Assembly: GCF_004152865.1 (NCBI RefSeq)
Contig: NZ_SEOO01000004.1
Coordinates: 62,001-126,000, forward strand
Origin: Sphingobium cupriresistens
Lineage (GTDB): Bacteria > Pseudomonadota > Alphaproteobacteria > Sphingomonadales > Sphingomonadaceae
DNA length: 64,000 nucleotides
Reading direction: 5' to 3'
Numbering within the stretch: position 1 is the stretch's first letter; the number at the start of each line of letters is the position of its first letter. The translations under genes were made by a program, and so were the position numbers. This document shows, piece after piece, positions 11,025 through 19,846 of this stretch. Under the pieces are notes generated by a model, which saw only the letters and a program-made list of their open reading frames with translations, did not search any database and was not told the origin of the DNA.

Positions 11025-11066
11025 TTGACAACAAACGCTCGGACAATCAATATACCCATGAGTATA
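11025..11066 (+). promoter_or_regulatory. Promoter and candidate TetR operator for the beta-oxidation operon
   Basis: A consensus -35 hexamer TTGACA at 11025-11030 is followed after 17-18 bases by an AT-rich -10-like stretch (about 11048-11054). An inverted repeat TATAC-N6-GTATA (11051-11066) overlaps the expected transcription start. This geometry fits repression by the divergent TetR protein. Palindrome and -35 are seen; the function is inferred. Confidence 0.5.
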
Positions 11067-11084
11067 GAAAATACGAGTGAGTTT

Positions 11085-12209
11085 ATGCTGACCGAGATTC
11101 AGGCTGCCATCCGCGATACGGTGCGCGATTTCGCGCAGGAGACGATCCGCCCGCACAGTGCTCGCTTCGAATCGGAAGGCGGCTATCCGCCCGAACTGTT
11201 CCGCGAGATGGCGGGCCTGGGCCTGTGGGGCATGACCGCGCCCGAAGCCTTTGGCGGCGCGGAAACGGACGCCGTTTCCTATGCGCTGGCGCTGATGGAG
11301 ATCGCGGCGGCCGACGGGGCGCTCTCCACCATCGTTTCGATCCAGAATTCGATCCTTGTGTCCGGCCTGCTCAAGGACGGCAGCGATGCGCAGAAAGCGC
11401 GCTTCCTGCCGGACCTGATCGGCGGGCGCATGATCGGCGCCTTTGCGCTGACCGAAGCCGATGCAGGGTCCGACGCCTCGGCGGTGCGCACCCGCGCGAC
11501 CAAGGTGGACGGCGGCTGGCGCATCACGGGGGCCAAACAGTTCATCACATCGGGCAAGATCGCCGGCCTGGTCATGATCGTCGCGGTGACCGATCCCGAC
11601 GCCGGCAAGAAGGGCCTGTCGGTCTTCCTCGTGCCGACCGACCGGCCCGGCTATGGCGTGGACAAGGTCGAGCATAAAATGGGGCAGGGGGCTTCGGACA
11701 CCTGCGCCTTGCGCTTTGACGACATGTTCGTGGAGCATGACCTGCTGATCGGCCAACCTGGACAGGGCTATCGCATCGCACTGGCTAATCTGGAAACCGG
11801 CCGCATCGGCATCGCCGCCCAATGTGTCGGCATGGCGCAGGCCGCGCTCGACATTGCGGTCGCCTATGCCAAGGATCGCAAGAGCTTCGGGAAAGCCATT
11901 ATGGAGCATCAGGCGGTGGGCTTCCGCCTCGCCGACCTCGCCACCCGGCTGGAAGCGGCGCGGCAACTCGTCCTGCACGCCGCACGGACCAAGGATGCGG
12001 GCCTGCCCTGCCTCGCCGAAGCGTCCATGGCCAAGCTGTTCGCGTCCGAAGCGGCCGAAGCGATCGTGTCCGGCGCGCTCCAGACGCTGGGCGGCTATGG
12101 CTATCTGGAGGAATATGGCGTCGCCAAAATATACCGCGATGTCCGCGTCTGCCAGATTTACGAAGGCACGTCGGACATCCAGCGCATGGTCATCGCGCGC
12201 AGCCTTTAA
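11085..12209 (+). CDS. Acyl-CoA dehydrogenase
   Basis: A 374-residue FAD-dependent acyl-CoA dehydrogenase that introduces the 2,3 double bond into an acyl-CoA. Family motifs include FALTEADAGSDASAVRT (FAD and substrate binding), WRITGAKQFITSG and the C-terminal IYEGTSDIQRMVIARSL, whose Glu is in the expected catalytic position. The start at 11085 (MLTEIQAAIRDTVRDFAQE) matches normal N-termini of the family and lies downstream of the predicted promoter; an in-frame ATG at 11058 is the alternative and would fall inside the operator. It heads an operon with a thiolase and a type-2 hydroxyacyl-CoA dehydrogenase. Chain length or branching of the substrate cannot be read from sequence. Confidence 0.9.
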   Translation: MLTEIQAAIRDTVRDFAQETIRPHSARFESEGGYPPELFREMAGLGLWGMTAPEAFGGAETDAVSYALALMEIAAADGALSTIVSIQNSILVSGLLKDGSDAQKARFLPDLIGGRMIGAFALTEADAGSDASAVRTRATKVDGGWRITGAKQFITSGKIAGLVMIVAVTDPDAGKKGLSVFLVPTDRPGYGVDKVEHKMGQGASDTCALRFDDMFVEHDLLIGQPGQGYRIALANLETGRIGIAAQCVGMAQAALDIAVAYAKDRKSFGKAIMEHQAVGFRLADLATRLEAARQLVLHAARTKDAGLPCLAEASMAKLFASEAAEAIVSGALQTLGGYGYLEEYGVAKIYRDVRVCQIYEGTSDIQRMVIARSL

Positions 12210-12223
12210 GCAGGAGTCATAAG

Positions 12224-13408
12224 ATGCAGAACGATCCCATTGTCATCGCCAGCTATGCCCGCACGCCGATGGGCGGGTTCCAGGGCGCATTGTCGGCGGT
12301 CAAGACCACCGATCTGGGCGCAGCGGCGGTCAGGGCCGCGGTGGCGCGCGCGGGCGTGGCGGCCGATGCGGTCGATCGCATCTATATGGGCTGTGTCCTG
12401 CCCGCTGGTCTGGGGCAAGCGCCTGCGCGACAGGCGGCGCTGGCGGCTGGCCTTGGCCTCAATACCGAAGCGACCACGGTCAACAAGATGTGCGGTTCGG
12501 GGATGCAGGCCGCGATCATGGCGCATGAGGCGCTGGCCAGCGGCGCGGCGGACATCGTGATCGCAGGCGGTATGGAAAGCATGAGCAATGCGCCCTACGC
12601 CTTGCCCAAGCATCGCTCTGGCGCGCGGATCGGCCATGACCGCATCGTCGACACGATGATGATGGACGGCCTGGAGGACGCCTATGAACCGGGCAAGGCG
12701 ATGGGCGTGTTCGCGGAAGAAGCGGTGCGCGACTATCAGTTCACGCGCGCGGATCAGGACGCCTATGCCGTCCGCTCGCTCGAACGCGCCAATGCCGCGA
12801 TCGGCAGCGGGGCCTTCGCCCGCGAAATCACGCCCGTCACGGTCAAGGGGCGCGGCGGCGACACGATCGTCGATACCGACGAGCAGCCGGGCAAGGCCAA
12901 GCCCGACAAGATCCCGTCGCTCAAGCCCGCTTTTGTCAAGGACGGCACGATCACCGCCGCCAATGCCTCCTCCATATCGGACGGCGCGGCGGCGCTGGTC
13001 ATGACCCGCGCCAGCGTGGCGGCGAAGCTTGGCCTCAAGACTGTGGCCAAGGTCGTCGCCACCGCCGGTCATGCGCATGAGCCGTCCAAATTCACCACCG
13101 CGCCGGTGCCTGCCATGCGCAAGGTGCTGGAGAAAGCCGGCTGGTCGGTCGCCGATGTCGATCTTTTCGAAGTCAACGAAGCCTTTGCCGTGGTCGCCAT
13201 GATCGCCGCGAAGGAACTGGGCATCCCGGCCGACCGTATCAACGTCAATGGCGGCGCGACCGCGCTCGGTCATCCGATCGGCGCATCGGGCGCGCGCATT
13301 CTGGCGACTTTGATTGCCGCGCTGGAGACGCGCGGCCTGAAGCGTGGTGTGGCCAGCCTGTGCATTGGCGGTGGTGAAGCCACGGCGATGGCCGTCGAAT
13401 TAATCTGA
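12224..13408 (+). CDS. Acetyl-CoA acetyltransferase (thiolase)
   Basis: A 394-residue thiolase. The nucleophilic Cys90 is in NKMCGSGMQAA; the C-terminal half carries NEAFAVVAM, GGATALGHPIGASGAR and the second cysteine in SLCIGGGEATA. The enzyme either cleaves 3-ketoacyl-CoA to acetyl-CoA plus a shortened acyl-CoA or condenses acetyl-CoA units. The ATG at 12224 has a clear CAGGAG ribosome site (12211-12216) and begins MQNDPIVIASYARTPMGGF, the normal start of the family; the open frame reaching further upstream overlaps the dehydrogenase and is not coding there. The neighbours make degradative beta-oxidation the likely role. Confidence 0.94.
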   Translation: MQNDPIVIASYARTPMGGFQGALSAVKTTDLGAAAVRAAVARAGVAADAVDRIYMGCVLPAGLGQAPARQAALAAGLGLNTEATTVNKMCGSGMQAAIMAHEALASGAADIVIAGGMESMSNAPYALPKHRSGARIGHDRIVDTMMMDGLEDAYEPGKAMGVFAEEAVRDYQFTRADQDAYAVRSLERANAAIGSGAFAREITPVTVKGRGGDTIVDTDEQPGKAKPDKIPSLKPAFVKDGTITAANASSISDGAAALVMTRASVAAKLGLKTVAKVVATAGHAHEPSKFTTAPVPAMRKVLEKAGWSVADVDLFEVNEAFAVVAMIAAKELGIPADRINVNGGATALGHPIGASGARILATLIAALETRGLKRGVASLCIGGGEATAMAVELI

Positions 13409-13421
13409 AGGGGACAGCGAG

Positions 13422-14183
13422 ATGGACATCAAAGACGTAGCGGCGATCGTCACCGGCGGCGCATCAGGCCTGGGCAAGGCGACCGCGACGATGCTGGCGC
13501 AGCAAGGCGCCAAGGTCGCGATCTTCGACCTGAATGAAGAGGCAGGACAGGCGACCGCGCAAGCGCTGGGAGGTGTCTATGTCGCTGTCAATGTTGCGGA
13601 CGAGGCCAGCGTTTCGGCGGGTCTGGACGCGGCGGAAGCGGCGCATGGCGTCGCCCGCATCCTCGTCAACTGCGCCGGGATCGCTCCGGCGATCAAGACG
13701 GTGGGCAAGGAAAATGCGCCGCATCCGCTTGATGCCTTCGCCAAGACGGTGACGGTCAATCTGATCGGCAGTTTCAACATGATCGCCAAATTTTCCGCCC
13801 GGCTTGCCGCTGCGGAAGAGATAGACGGCGAACGCGGCGTCATCGTCAACACCGCATCGGTCGCGGCCTATGACGGGCAGATCGGCCAGGCGGCCTATAG
13901 CGCGTCCAAGGGCGGCGTGGTCGGCATGACCCTGCCGATCGCCCGCGACCTGGCCCAGCACAAGATCCGGGTGATGACGATCGCGCCCGGCATCTTCCTG
14001 ACGCCGATGCTGGAGGCCTTCCCGCAACAGGTGCAGGACGCATTGGGCGCGCAGGTGCCGCATCCCAGCCGCCTGGGCAAACCGGCTGAATATGCGCAAC
14101 TGGTGGAAAGCATCGTCCGCAATCCGATGCTGAATGGCGAGGTCATCCGCCTGGACGGCGCGATCCGCATGGCGCCGCGCTGA
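13422..14183 (+). CDS. Type-2 3-hydroxyacyl-CoA dehydrogenase (SDR)
   Basis: A 253-residue short-chain dehydrogenase of the HSD17B10-like type. The NAD-binding TGGASGLG lies at residues 11-18, NCAGIAPA follows, and the catalytic YSASK is in GQAAYSASKGGVVGMTLPIARDLA. The ending LNGEVIRLDGAIRMAPR is typical of bacterial members, which oxidise 3-hydroxyacyl-CoA, often short or 2-methyl-branched. The gene lies 13 bases after the thiolase gene with GGGGACAGCGAG before its ATG, and completes a dehydrogenase-hydroxyacyl dehydrogenase-thiolase set that lacks only an enoyl-CoA hydratase in this window. Confidence 0.88.
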   Translation: MDIKDVAAIVTGGASGLGKATATMLAQQGAKVAIFDLNEEAGQATAQALGGVYVAVNVADEASVSAGLDAAEAAHGVARILVNCAGIAPAIKTVGKENAPHPLDAFAKTVTVNLIGSFNMIAKFSARLAAAEEIDGERGVIVNTASVAAYDGQIGQAAYSASKGGVVGMTLPIARDLAQHKIRVMTIAPGIFLTPMLEAFPQQVQDALGAQVPHPSRLGKPAEYAQLVESIVRNPMLNGEVIRLDGAIRMAPR

Positions 14184-14184
14184 T

Positions 14185-14224
14185 AAAAAAGCCCCCGGAT
14201 CGGCGTGCAGTCCGATCCGGGGGC
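14185..14224 (-). terminator. Intrinsic terminator for the GH97/GH13 operon
   Basis: Bases 14191-14203 and 14212-14224 form a perfect 13-bp GC-rich stem (GCCCCCGGATCGG) with an 8-base loop. Read on the minus strand it is followed by six T residues (14190-14185), a textbook intrinsic terminator located 30 bases after the GH97 stop. The convergent SDR gene stops at 14183. Confidence 0.9.
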
Positions 14225-14254
14225 GGGCAAGACCGGCCTCAAAGGCCGGATTCC

Positions 14255-16309
14255 TTATCGGCTGGGCGCCAGTCGCATCGCCGCGCCGCCGCCCGGCGCC
14301 AGCCACAGGTCGTAGCGGTCGCCCTTGCGGAACGTCCGCGTCTCATAGGCGATCCTGTGGCGGGCGTCGCTAAGATAGGTCGCGCCCTCGCCATCTTTGT
14401 AGATGGTGGCATTGTAGGTCTTGCCCGGTTCCAGATAGTCGAAGTTCAACGTCACCGTCCGCGCGGTCGCGTCGTTGACGCCGCCGACATACCAATTCTC
14501 GCTGTTGCGATCCTTGCGCGCGAACATGGCATAGTCGCCCACTTCGCCTGCGATCAGATGGCTTTCGCTCCAGTCGGCCGGGACTTTCGCGATGAAATCC
14601 AGTTCCTTTGGATATTTGGCCAGCGTCTCGACAAAATCCGCTGCCATCTGGATCGGGGAGTAAATGGCAAGATAGAGGCCGAGTTGCTTCGCCAAGGTCG
14701 ATGCCAGCGGGGCATGGTCCGCCCCCTCCAGGCTCAGTACGCCGGGCGTGAAGTCCATCGGGCCGGACAGCAGCCTTGTATAGACCAGCGTGGGTTCATG
14801 GTCCGGCCCGTTCGCAAATCTGCCCCAGGCATTATATTCCATGCCGCGCGCGCCTTCGCGCCCGACCCAGTTGGGATAGGTGCGGCGCAGGCCGGTATCC
14901 TTGATCGGTTCATGCGCATTGACCGCGACATGATATTTAGCCGCCGTCTCCACGACGCGCAGATGATGTTGCGCCATGCGCTGGCCGTCATGATATTCCA
15001 TATGCGTTTCGCCAGGCTTGTCCCCCGGCGCGATGATGCCGCCCGCGTCGGCGACATAGCCGGTCTTGACGACATCCACGCCAAGACCGCCATAAAGCTT
15101 CATCGCGTCGTCCAACTGCGCTTCATAATTGGCGATATTGCCGCCGGTTTCGTGATGCCCGATCAAGTGGACGCCCTTTGTCTTCGCATAGGCGGCAAGG
15201 CCCGGCAGATCGAAGTCGGGGGTCGATTGCGTGTAGCTGAAGTCATCGCCATGGCCGAACCAGTCGCCGTTCCAGCCCTTGTCCCAGCCTTCGACCAGCA
15301 CGCCGCGGAAGCCATGTTTGGCGGCGAAATCGATATATTGCTTCGTGCGGGTGGTGGTGGCGCCATGCTTCGGCCCTTCGGCCCAGCTCCAGTCGCCCCG
15401 GATCATGCCCCACCAGATGCCGATATATTTGGCGGGTTGGAACCAGCTGACATCGCCCAGCTTGTTGGGTTCGTTGAGGTTGAGTTCCAGATCATTTTCG
15501 ACCAGCCCCGCCGCACTGTCGGCGATGCGGATGGTCCGCCAGGGCGTGTTGAACGGCAGGCCGCGGATCACCTGTGCGCCCTGCGACGAGGGCGAGAGCG
15601 TGGTGCGGAAGGTCTGGCCAGACGCGCGCTTCAGCCAATAGGCCGCATAATCGACCAGCGCGGCTTCGTGGAAGCTGAGATGCGTGCCGTCGTCCAGCCG
15701 CATGGTGATGGGCGTATGGGCGGTCGAGACAGCGTCGATCGGCGTATTCTGATAGACCTGCTCGTAGCGGTTCCATTCGCCGCCCGGAATCCACCAAGCC
15801 GTGCCCTTGGGCGCGATGTCGAACTCGGTCGTCTCGTCGGCGATCTTCATGCGGCTCAGATTGGGCTGCGCGGGCAGTTCGTAGCGGAAGCCGACGCCGT
15901 CATCGAACAGGCGGAAATGCACGTTCATCAGCCGCGCGCCCTGCACGTCGGACTGGCGGAAGCGGACCGTCACTTCATTATAGCGGTCGGTGACGAAGCG
16001 GCGCTCACCCCAGGGCTGTTCCCATCGATCATCGCCCTGGCCCTTGTCCGACCCGGCGATCGCAAAGCCGCGGACCATGTTAAGGCCGTCGGTCAGGATG
16101 AAGCCCAGCTTCGACGGCGCGATCAGCAGCTTGCCTTTGCGCGAGAGCGACCAGGTCGGGCGGCTGTCATTGTCGGTGGAGACGGTCAGGATGATCGAGC
16201 CATCGGGCGATGCGGCGGTGACGGCGGGGCGGGCCTCCTGCGCAACGGCCGGCGTCATGAAGACGAATGGAAGGGTCAGCGCGCAGGCGCGCAGCGACAG
16301 GTTCAGCAT
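14255..16309 (-). CDS. Glycoside hydrolase family 97 alpha-glucosidase, exported
   Basis: A 684-residue GH97 (SusB-like) enzyme with a signal peptide (ACALTLPFVFMTPAVAQ). An N-terminal beta-sandwich (SPDGSIILTVSTDNDSRPTWSLSRKGK) precedes the (beta/alpha)8 catalytic domain, in which GVLVEGWDKGWNGDW and VDVVKTGYVADAGG are recognisable, and a C-terminal beta domain follows. It hydrolyses terminal alpha-glucosyl residues of maltodextrins in the periplasm; whether it inverts or retains depends on residues I did not resolve. It is the last gene of the minus-strand maltodextrin operon, 11 bases after the cytoplasmic GH13 gene, and is followed by a strong terminator. Confidence 0.93.
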   Translation of the reverse strand: MLNLSLRACALTLPFVFMTPAVAQEARPAVTAASPDGSIILTVSTDNDSRPTWSLSRKGKLLIAPSKLGFILTDGLNMVRGFAIAGSDKGQGDDRWEQPWGERRFVTDRYNEVTVRFRQSDVQGARLMNVHFRLFDDGVGFRYELPAQPNLSRMKIADETTEFDIAPKGTAWWIPGGEWNRYEQVYQNTPIDAVSTAHTPITMRLDDGTHLSFHEAALVDYAAYWLKRASGQTFRTTLSPSSQGAQVIRGLPFNTPWRTIRIADSAAGLVENDLELNLNEPNKLGDVSWFQPAKYIGIWWGMIRGDWSWAEGPKHGATTTRTKQYIDFAAKHGFRGVLVEGWDKGWNGDWFGHGDDFSYTQSTPDFDLPGLAAYAKTKGVHLIGHHETGGNIANYEAQLDDAMKLYGGLGVDVVKTGYVADAGGIIAPGDKPGETHMEYHDGQRMAQHHLRVVETAAKYHVAVNAHEPIKDTGLRRTYPNWVGREGARGMEYNAWGRFANGPDHEPTLVYTRLLSGPMDFTPGVLSLEGADHAPLASTLAKQLGLYLAIYSPIQMAADFVETLAKYPKELDFIAKVPADWSESHLIAGEVGDYAMFARKDRNSENWYVGGVNDATARTVTLNFDYLEPGKTYNATIYKDGEGATYLSDARHRIAYETRTFRKGDRYDLWLAPGGGAAMRLAPSR

Positions 16310-16320
16310 GGAGTCTCTCC

Positions 16321-17928
16321 TTATTCCTCGATCATCAGCGCGCCGAAGGGTGGCAGGGCGCCGGGCGTGGCGCCATTGACGGCGGACAGCAGCTTGTTGG
16401 TCGGGGCGATCTCTTCGGGCCAGGTCGCCGGTTTGGCCGACAGGTTGAACAGGCAGAGCAGCGACTGGCCGTCGGCGGCGCGGCGGAACAGCAGACGCTG
16501 GTCGTCGGCGACCAATATCTCCAGGCTGCCGTGGCGCAGCGCCGGGTTCGCCTTCCGCAGCGCGAGCATCGCGCGGGTGTGGTTCAGCAGCGATGCAGGA
16601 TCAGCCTCCTGCGCGTCGACCGCCAGCGCCAGATGATCGGCACCATGGGGTAGCCAGGGTTCGACACTGGAAAAGCCCGCTTGCGCGGCATCGGCAGCCC
16701 ATGGCAAAGGCGTGCGCGCGCCGTCCCGCGACAGGGTCAGCGGCCAATTGGCGATCGCTTCGGGATCTTGCAGCTTGTCGAAGGGGATATCGACCTGGGT
16801 GATCCCCAATTCCTCGCCCTGATAGAGGATCGCGTTGCCGCGCAGCGCCACCAGCAGCATCGCCTTCAGCCGTCCGAACGCCGGGCGATCCTCCGCCGCG
16901 CACCAGCGGGACAGCGCGCGCGGCGCATCGTGATTTTCGAACGCCCAGCTCGGCCAGCCCATGCCCGGTTCATCCGGCCAGCGATCGACCGTGTCAGCCA
17001 CCAGAGCGGGCGTCAGCGCGTCGGCATAGAGGAAGTTGAAGCCATAGGCGCTGTTGAGGTGGGTTTCGCCCGCCGTATAGGCCTTCATCTCCGTCTCTGA
17101 CAGGTCGCCGCCGACCTCCGCCACGGTGAAGATCGCGCCATATTCGTCGCAGAGCGTGCGGATTCGCTTGATGAAATCGACTACGCCGGGGTGAGACTGA
17201 CTATATGTCTTGATCTGGAAATCGAAGGACCGCGTGCGCGGCTTGCCGGTGTCGGGCGCTGGCGGATTGTCGCGCAGTTGCGGGTCGTGCATCGAATGGT
17301 TGAGCGCGTCGAGACGGAAGCCATCCACTCCGCGATCGAGCCAAAAGCGCATCGCGTCCAGCAGCGCATCCTGCACCGCCGGGTTGTGGAGGTTGAGCTG
17401 CGGCTGGCTGCTCAGAAACTGGTGCATATAATATTGGCCGCGCCGCGCGTCCCAGGTCCAGGCCGGGCCGCCGAACACCGACTGCCAGTTGTTGGGCGGG
17501 GTGCCGTCTTCCTTCGGATCGACCCAGACGAACCAGTCGGCCTTTTCACTCGTCCGGCTGGCGCGGCTTTGCGCGAACCAGTCATGAAGGTCGGAGGTAT
17601 GGGCATAGACCTGATCGATCGTGACCTTCAGGCCGAGCGCATGGGCGCGCGCCACCAGCGCGTCGAAATCGGCCAACGTGCCGAAAATCGGATCGACATC
17701 GCAATAATCAGCGATGTCATAGCCGAAATCGCGCATCGGCGACGTGAAGAAGGGCGAAATCCAGATCGCGTCCGCGCCGAGCCGGGCGATATGCTCCAGT
17801 CGCTGGGTGATCCCATTCAGGTCGCCGATGCCGTCATGATTGCTATCCTGAAAACTGCGCGGATAGATTTGATAGATCACCGCGCCCTTCCACCAGGGCT
17901 GATCGGTCGATGTCGTCGCAAGCGTCAT
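16321..17928 (-). CDS. GH13 alpha-glucosidase (oligo-1,6-glucosidase type)
   Basis: A 535-residue alpha-glucosidase without signal peptide, so probably cytoplasmic. It begins with the GH13 signature WWKGAVIYQIYPRSFQDSN. Catalytic segments are GVDGFRLDALNH (nucleophile Asp), FTVAEVGG (acid/base Glu) and FENHDAPR (transition-state Asp). It would cleave imported maltodextrins or isomaltooligosaccharides to glucose. I chose the ATG at 17928, 16 bases after the upstream amylase stop, because the longer frame to 17970 runs into the amylase coding region and adds a low-complexity stretch. Ribosome site is weak, suggesting translational coupling. Confidence 0.93.
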   Translation of the reverse strand: MTLATTSTDQPWWKGAVIYQIYPRSFQDSNHDGIGDLNGITQRLEHIARLGADAIWISPFFTSPMRDFGYDIADYCDVDPIFGTLADFDALVARAHALGLKVTIDQVYAHTSDLHDWFAQSRASRTSEKADWFVWVDPKEDGTPPNNWQSVFGGPAWTWDARRGQYYMHQFLSSQPQLNLHNPAVQDALLDAMRFWLDRGVDGFRLDALNHSMHDPQLRDNPPAPDTGKPRTRSFDFQIKTYSQSHPGVVDFIKRIRTLCDEYGAIFTVAEVGGDLSETEMKAYTAGETHLNSAYGFNFLYADALTPALVADTVDRWPDEPGMGWPSWAFENHDAPRALSRWCAAEDRPAFGRLKAMLLVALRGNAILYQGEELGITQVDIPFDKLQDPEAIANWPLTLSRDGARTPLPWAADAAQAGFSSVEPWLPHGADHLALAVDAQEADPASLLNHTRAMLALRKANPALRHGSLEILVADDQRLLFRRAADGQSLLCLFNLSAKPATWPEEIAPTNKLLSAVNGATPGALPPFGALMIEE

Positions 17929-17944
17929 GAAGGAGCTTTCCGGT

Positions 17945-19774
17945 TCAGGGTTTGGCGGCGCAGACGGCATAGCCGAAGGCGGGGAGAGCGAGGGCCAGGC
18001 TGCCCGGCGCTTGCGGGGTGACAGGGCAGGCGCCGATCAGCGACGTGAAGCCGCCGCTGGCCGGATCGACCGCGACAGGGCCAACATAAGGCGTCGCGGC
18101 GGTATTGAACGCGACCAGCACTTCGCGGCCCGTATCGGGGTCGATGCGCGACACCGCGAACAGGCCGGGCTTGTCCGAACTGGCGCGCAGGATCGTCGCG
18201 CCGCGCGACAGGGCTGGCGTGGCGCTGCGGATTTTCGCCAGCGTTGCGATTGCGCGATAGAGAGGCTGGTCGGTGCGGAAATTGTCCGTCGCGGTGGTTG
18301 CGTGCGTCCCGACCAGCCGTTCCGCATTATATTCGGCGACCTGCGAGGCGAACATGTCGTGCCGCGCCTGCTGATCATTGCCCGTGCCGGCGAAACCCTG
18401 TTCATCGCCATAATAGAGCGTCGGCACGCCGCGCAGCGTCAGCAACATCGCATGGCCCAGCAGGGCGCGCGCCAGTTCCTCCTCCGCGCTGATGCCGGGC
18501 TTGGCCTGACGCAGAAACCAGGCAAAGCGACCCGCGTCGTGATTGCCGAGGAAGGTCGGCAATTGCAGCGCCGCCGCCTTGCCGCCTTCGTAGAGGGCAT
18601 CATCATCCCCCAGCCGCGCCAGCATGTCGGTGCCGCTCTTGCCGCTGGCTGCATCCACGGCCGCGCGCATGAAGGCGAAGTCCAGCACGGCGGGAAATCC
18701 GGCGTTGCGCGTCCAACTGGCCAGCAAAGCCGGATCATAGGCGTCGGTGGCGACTTCGCCGAAGACATGAAAATTCGGGATGCCCTTTGCCGCGGCATGG
18801 GCGCGGATGGCGGGGATAAAGGCGCGCCAGAATTCCGCATTCACATGGCGTGCGGTGTCGATGCGGTATCCATCGATGCCGAAGCGATCGATCCAGCCTG
18901 TATATATCTCGATGAAGCCGGCAACGACGCGGGGGTTTTCGGTGGCGAGGTCGTCCAGCCCGACGAAATCGCCATATTGCGAACTTTCGCCCTTCCAGTC
19001 GGTGTCGCCGCGATTGTGATAATAGATGGGGTCGTTGAGCCAGGCGGGGACTTTGACCGTCTTCTCGCCCTTCGGCACGACCGGGGTGTAGGCGAAGGCC
19101 GGATCGGTCAGCTTCGCCCAGTTGGCCGCGCTGCTGTCCCGGTCGCCGGCGAACCCCGCGTTGATCGGCTGGCCCGCCGCGCCGCCCCGGCGCAACCAGG
19201 GATAGGCCCCCTTGCTGCGATAAGACGCTGCGCTGGTCGGGCTTTCGCGATATTGGATCACATCGGCCGTATGGTTGGCGATGATGTCCATATAGACTTT
19301 CATGCCGCGCTTGTGCGCCGCATCGACCAGCGCCTTGAAGTCGGCGTCGCTGCCGAAATGCGGATCGACGGTAGTGAAATCCGTCACCCAATAGCCGTGA
19401 TAGCCCGCGCTTTCCTGCCCCTTGGCGCCCTGCACCGGCTTGTTCTTGAACACCGGCGCCAGCCAGATCGCTGTCGCACCCAAGCCCTGTATATAGTCGA
19501 GCTTCGCCGTCAGCCCCTTCAGGTCGCCGCCATGATAGAAGGCGCGCGAGGTGGGATCATAGCCGGTCTGGAGCGGGCCGCCCTTCAGGCCGCCCTTGTC
19601 ATTACTGCGGTCGCCATTGGCGAACCGGTCGGGCAGCACGAAATAGACGATCTCCTGCGCCGGCGTGCGGGCGCGCAGGTCGGCCAGCGTGTCGGCCATC
19701 GCCAGCGGCGCGCCCACGAGAGCCGCGCCGATCCCGGCGGCTGTCACGAACAATCTCGTGGCCGTTCGACCCAT
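17945..19774 (-). CDS. Exported GH13 alpha-amylase/cyclomaltodextrinase-like enzyme
   Basis: A 609-residue alpha-amylase family protein with a signal peptide (RLFVTAAGIGAALVGAPLAMA). Catalytic motifs are GIDGYRIDTARHVN (nucleophile), FHVFGEVATDAYD (acid/base) and LPTFLGNHDAGR. It would cut starch-derived oligosaccharides in the periplasm after TonB-dependent uptake, passing products to GH97 and the cytoplasmic GH13. The ATG at 19774 was preferred over a GTG at 19783 because AGAGGGG is at the right distance upstream. It is separated from the TonB receptor gene by a T6 intrinsic terminator (19803-19836), so its expression is probably lower than the receptor's. Confidence 0.92.
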   Translation of the reverse strand: MGRTATRLFVTAAGIGAALVGAPLAMADTLADLRARTPAQEIVYFVLPDRFANGDRSNDKGGLKGGPLQTGYDPTSRAFYHGGDLKGLTAKLDYIQGLGATAIWLAPVFKNKPVQGAKGQESAGYHGYWVTDFTTVDPHFGSDADFKALVDAAHKRGMKVYMDIIANHTADVIQYRESPTSAASYRSKGAYPWLRRGGAAGQPINAGFAGDRDSSAANWAKLTDPAFAYTPVVPKGEKTVKVPAWLNDPIYYHNRGDTDWKGESSQYGDFVGLDDLATENPRVVAGFIEIYTGWIDRFGIDGYRIDTARHVNAEFWRAFIPAIRAHAAAKGIPNFHVFGEVATDAYDPALLASWTRNAGFPAVLDFAFMRAAVDAASGKSGTDMLARLGDDDALYEGGKAAALQLPTFLGNHDAGRFAWFLRQAKPGISAEEELARALLGHAMLLTLRGVPTLYYGDEQGFAGTGNDQQARHDMFASQVAEYNAERLVGTHATTATDNFRTDQPLYRAIATLAKIRSATPALSRGATILRASSDKPGLFAVSRIDPDTGREVLVAFNTAATPYVGPVAVDPASGGFTSLIGACPVTPQAPGSLALALPAFGYAVCAAKP

Positions 19775-19802
19775 AAGGGGCACCCCTCTGCTTGAACCTT
19801 TG

Positions 19803-19836
19803 AAAAAAGGCCCGGCGACGACAAGGTCGCCGGGCC
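19803..19836 (-). terminator. Intrinsic terminator between the TonB receptor and the amylase gene
   Basis: Bases 19809-19819 and 19826-19836 form an 11-bp perfect stem (GGCCCGGCGAC/GTCGCCGGGCC) with a 6-base loop. Read on the minus strand it ends in six T residues (19808-19803). It lies 10 bases after the receptor stop. Partial read-through would set a high receptor to low enzyme ratio. Confidence 0.9.
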
Positions 19837-19846
19837 ACTCTACACA

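Noticed and set aside
14357..16636. 759-codon plus-strand open frame opposite GH97
   Set aside because: Antisense to a complete GH97 gene and runs into the GH13 gene; composition is typical of a shadow frame.
17926..17970. Upstream start at 17970 for the cytoplasmic GH13 gene
   Set aside because: It would overlap the amylase coding region by 26 bases and add a Pro/Ser-rich stretch not seen in the family; the ATG at 17928 fits better.
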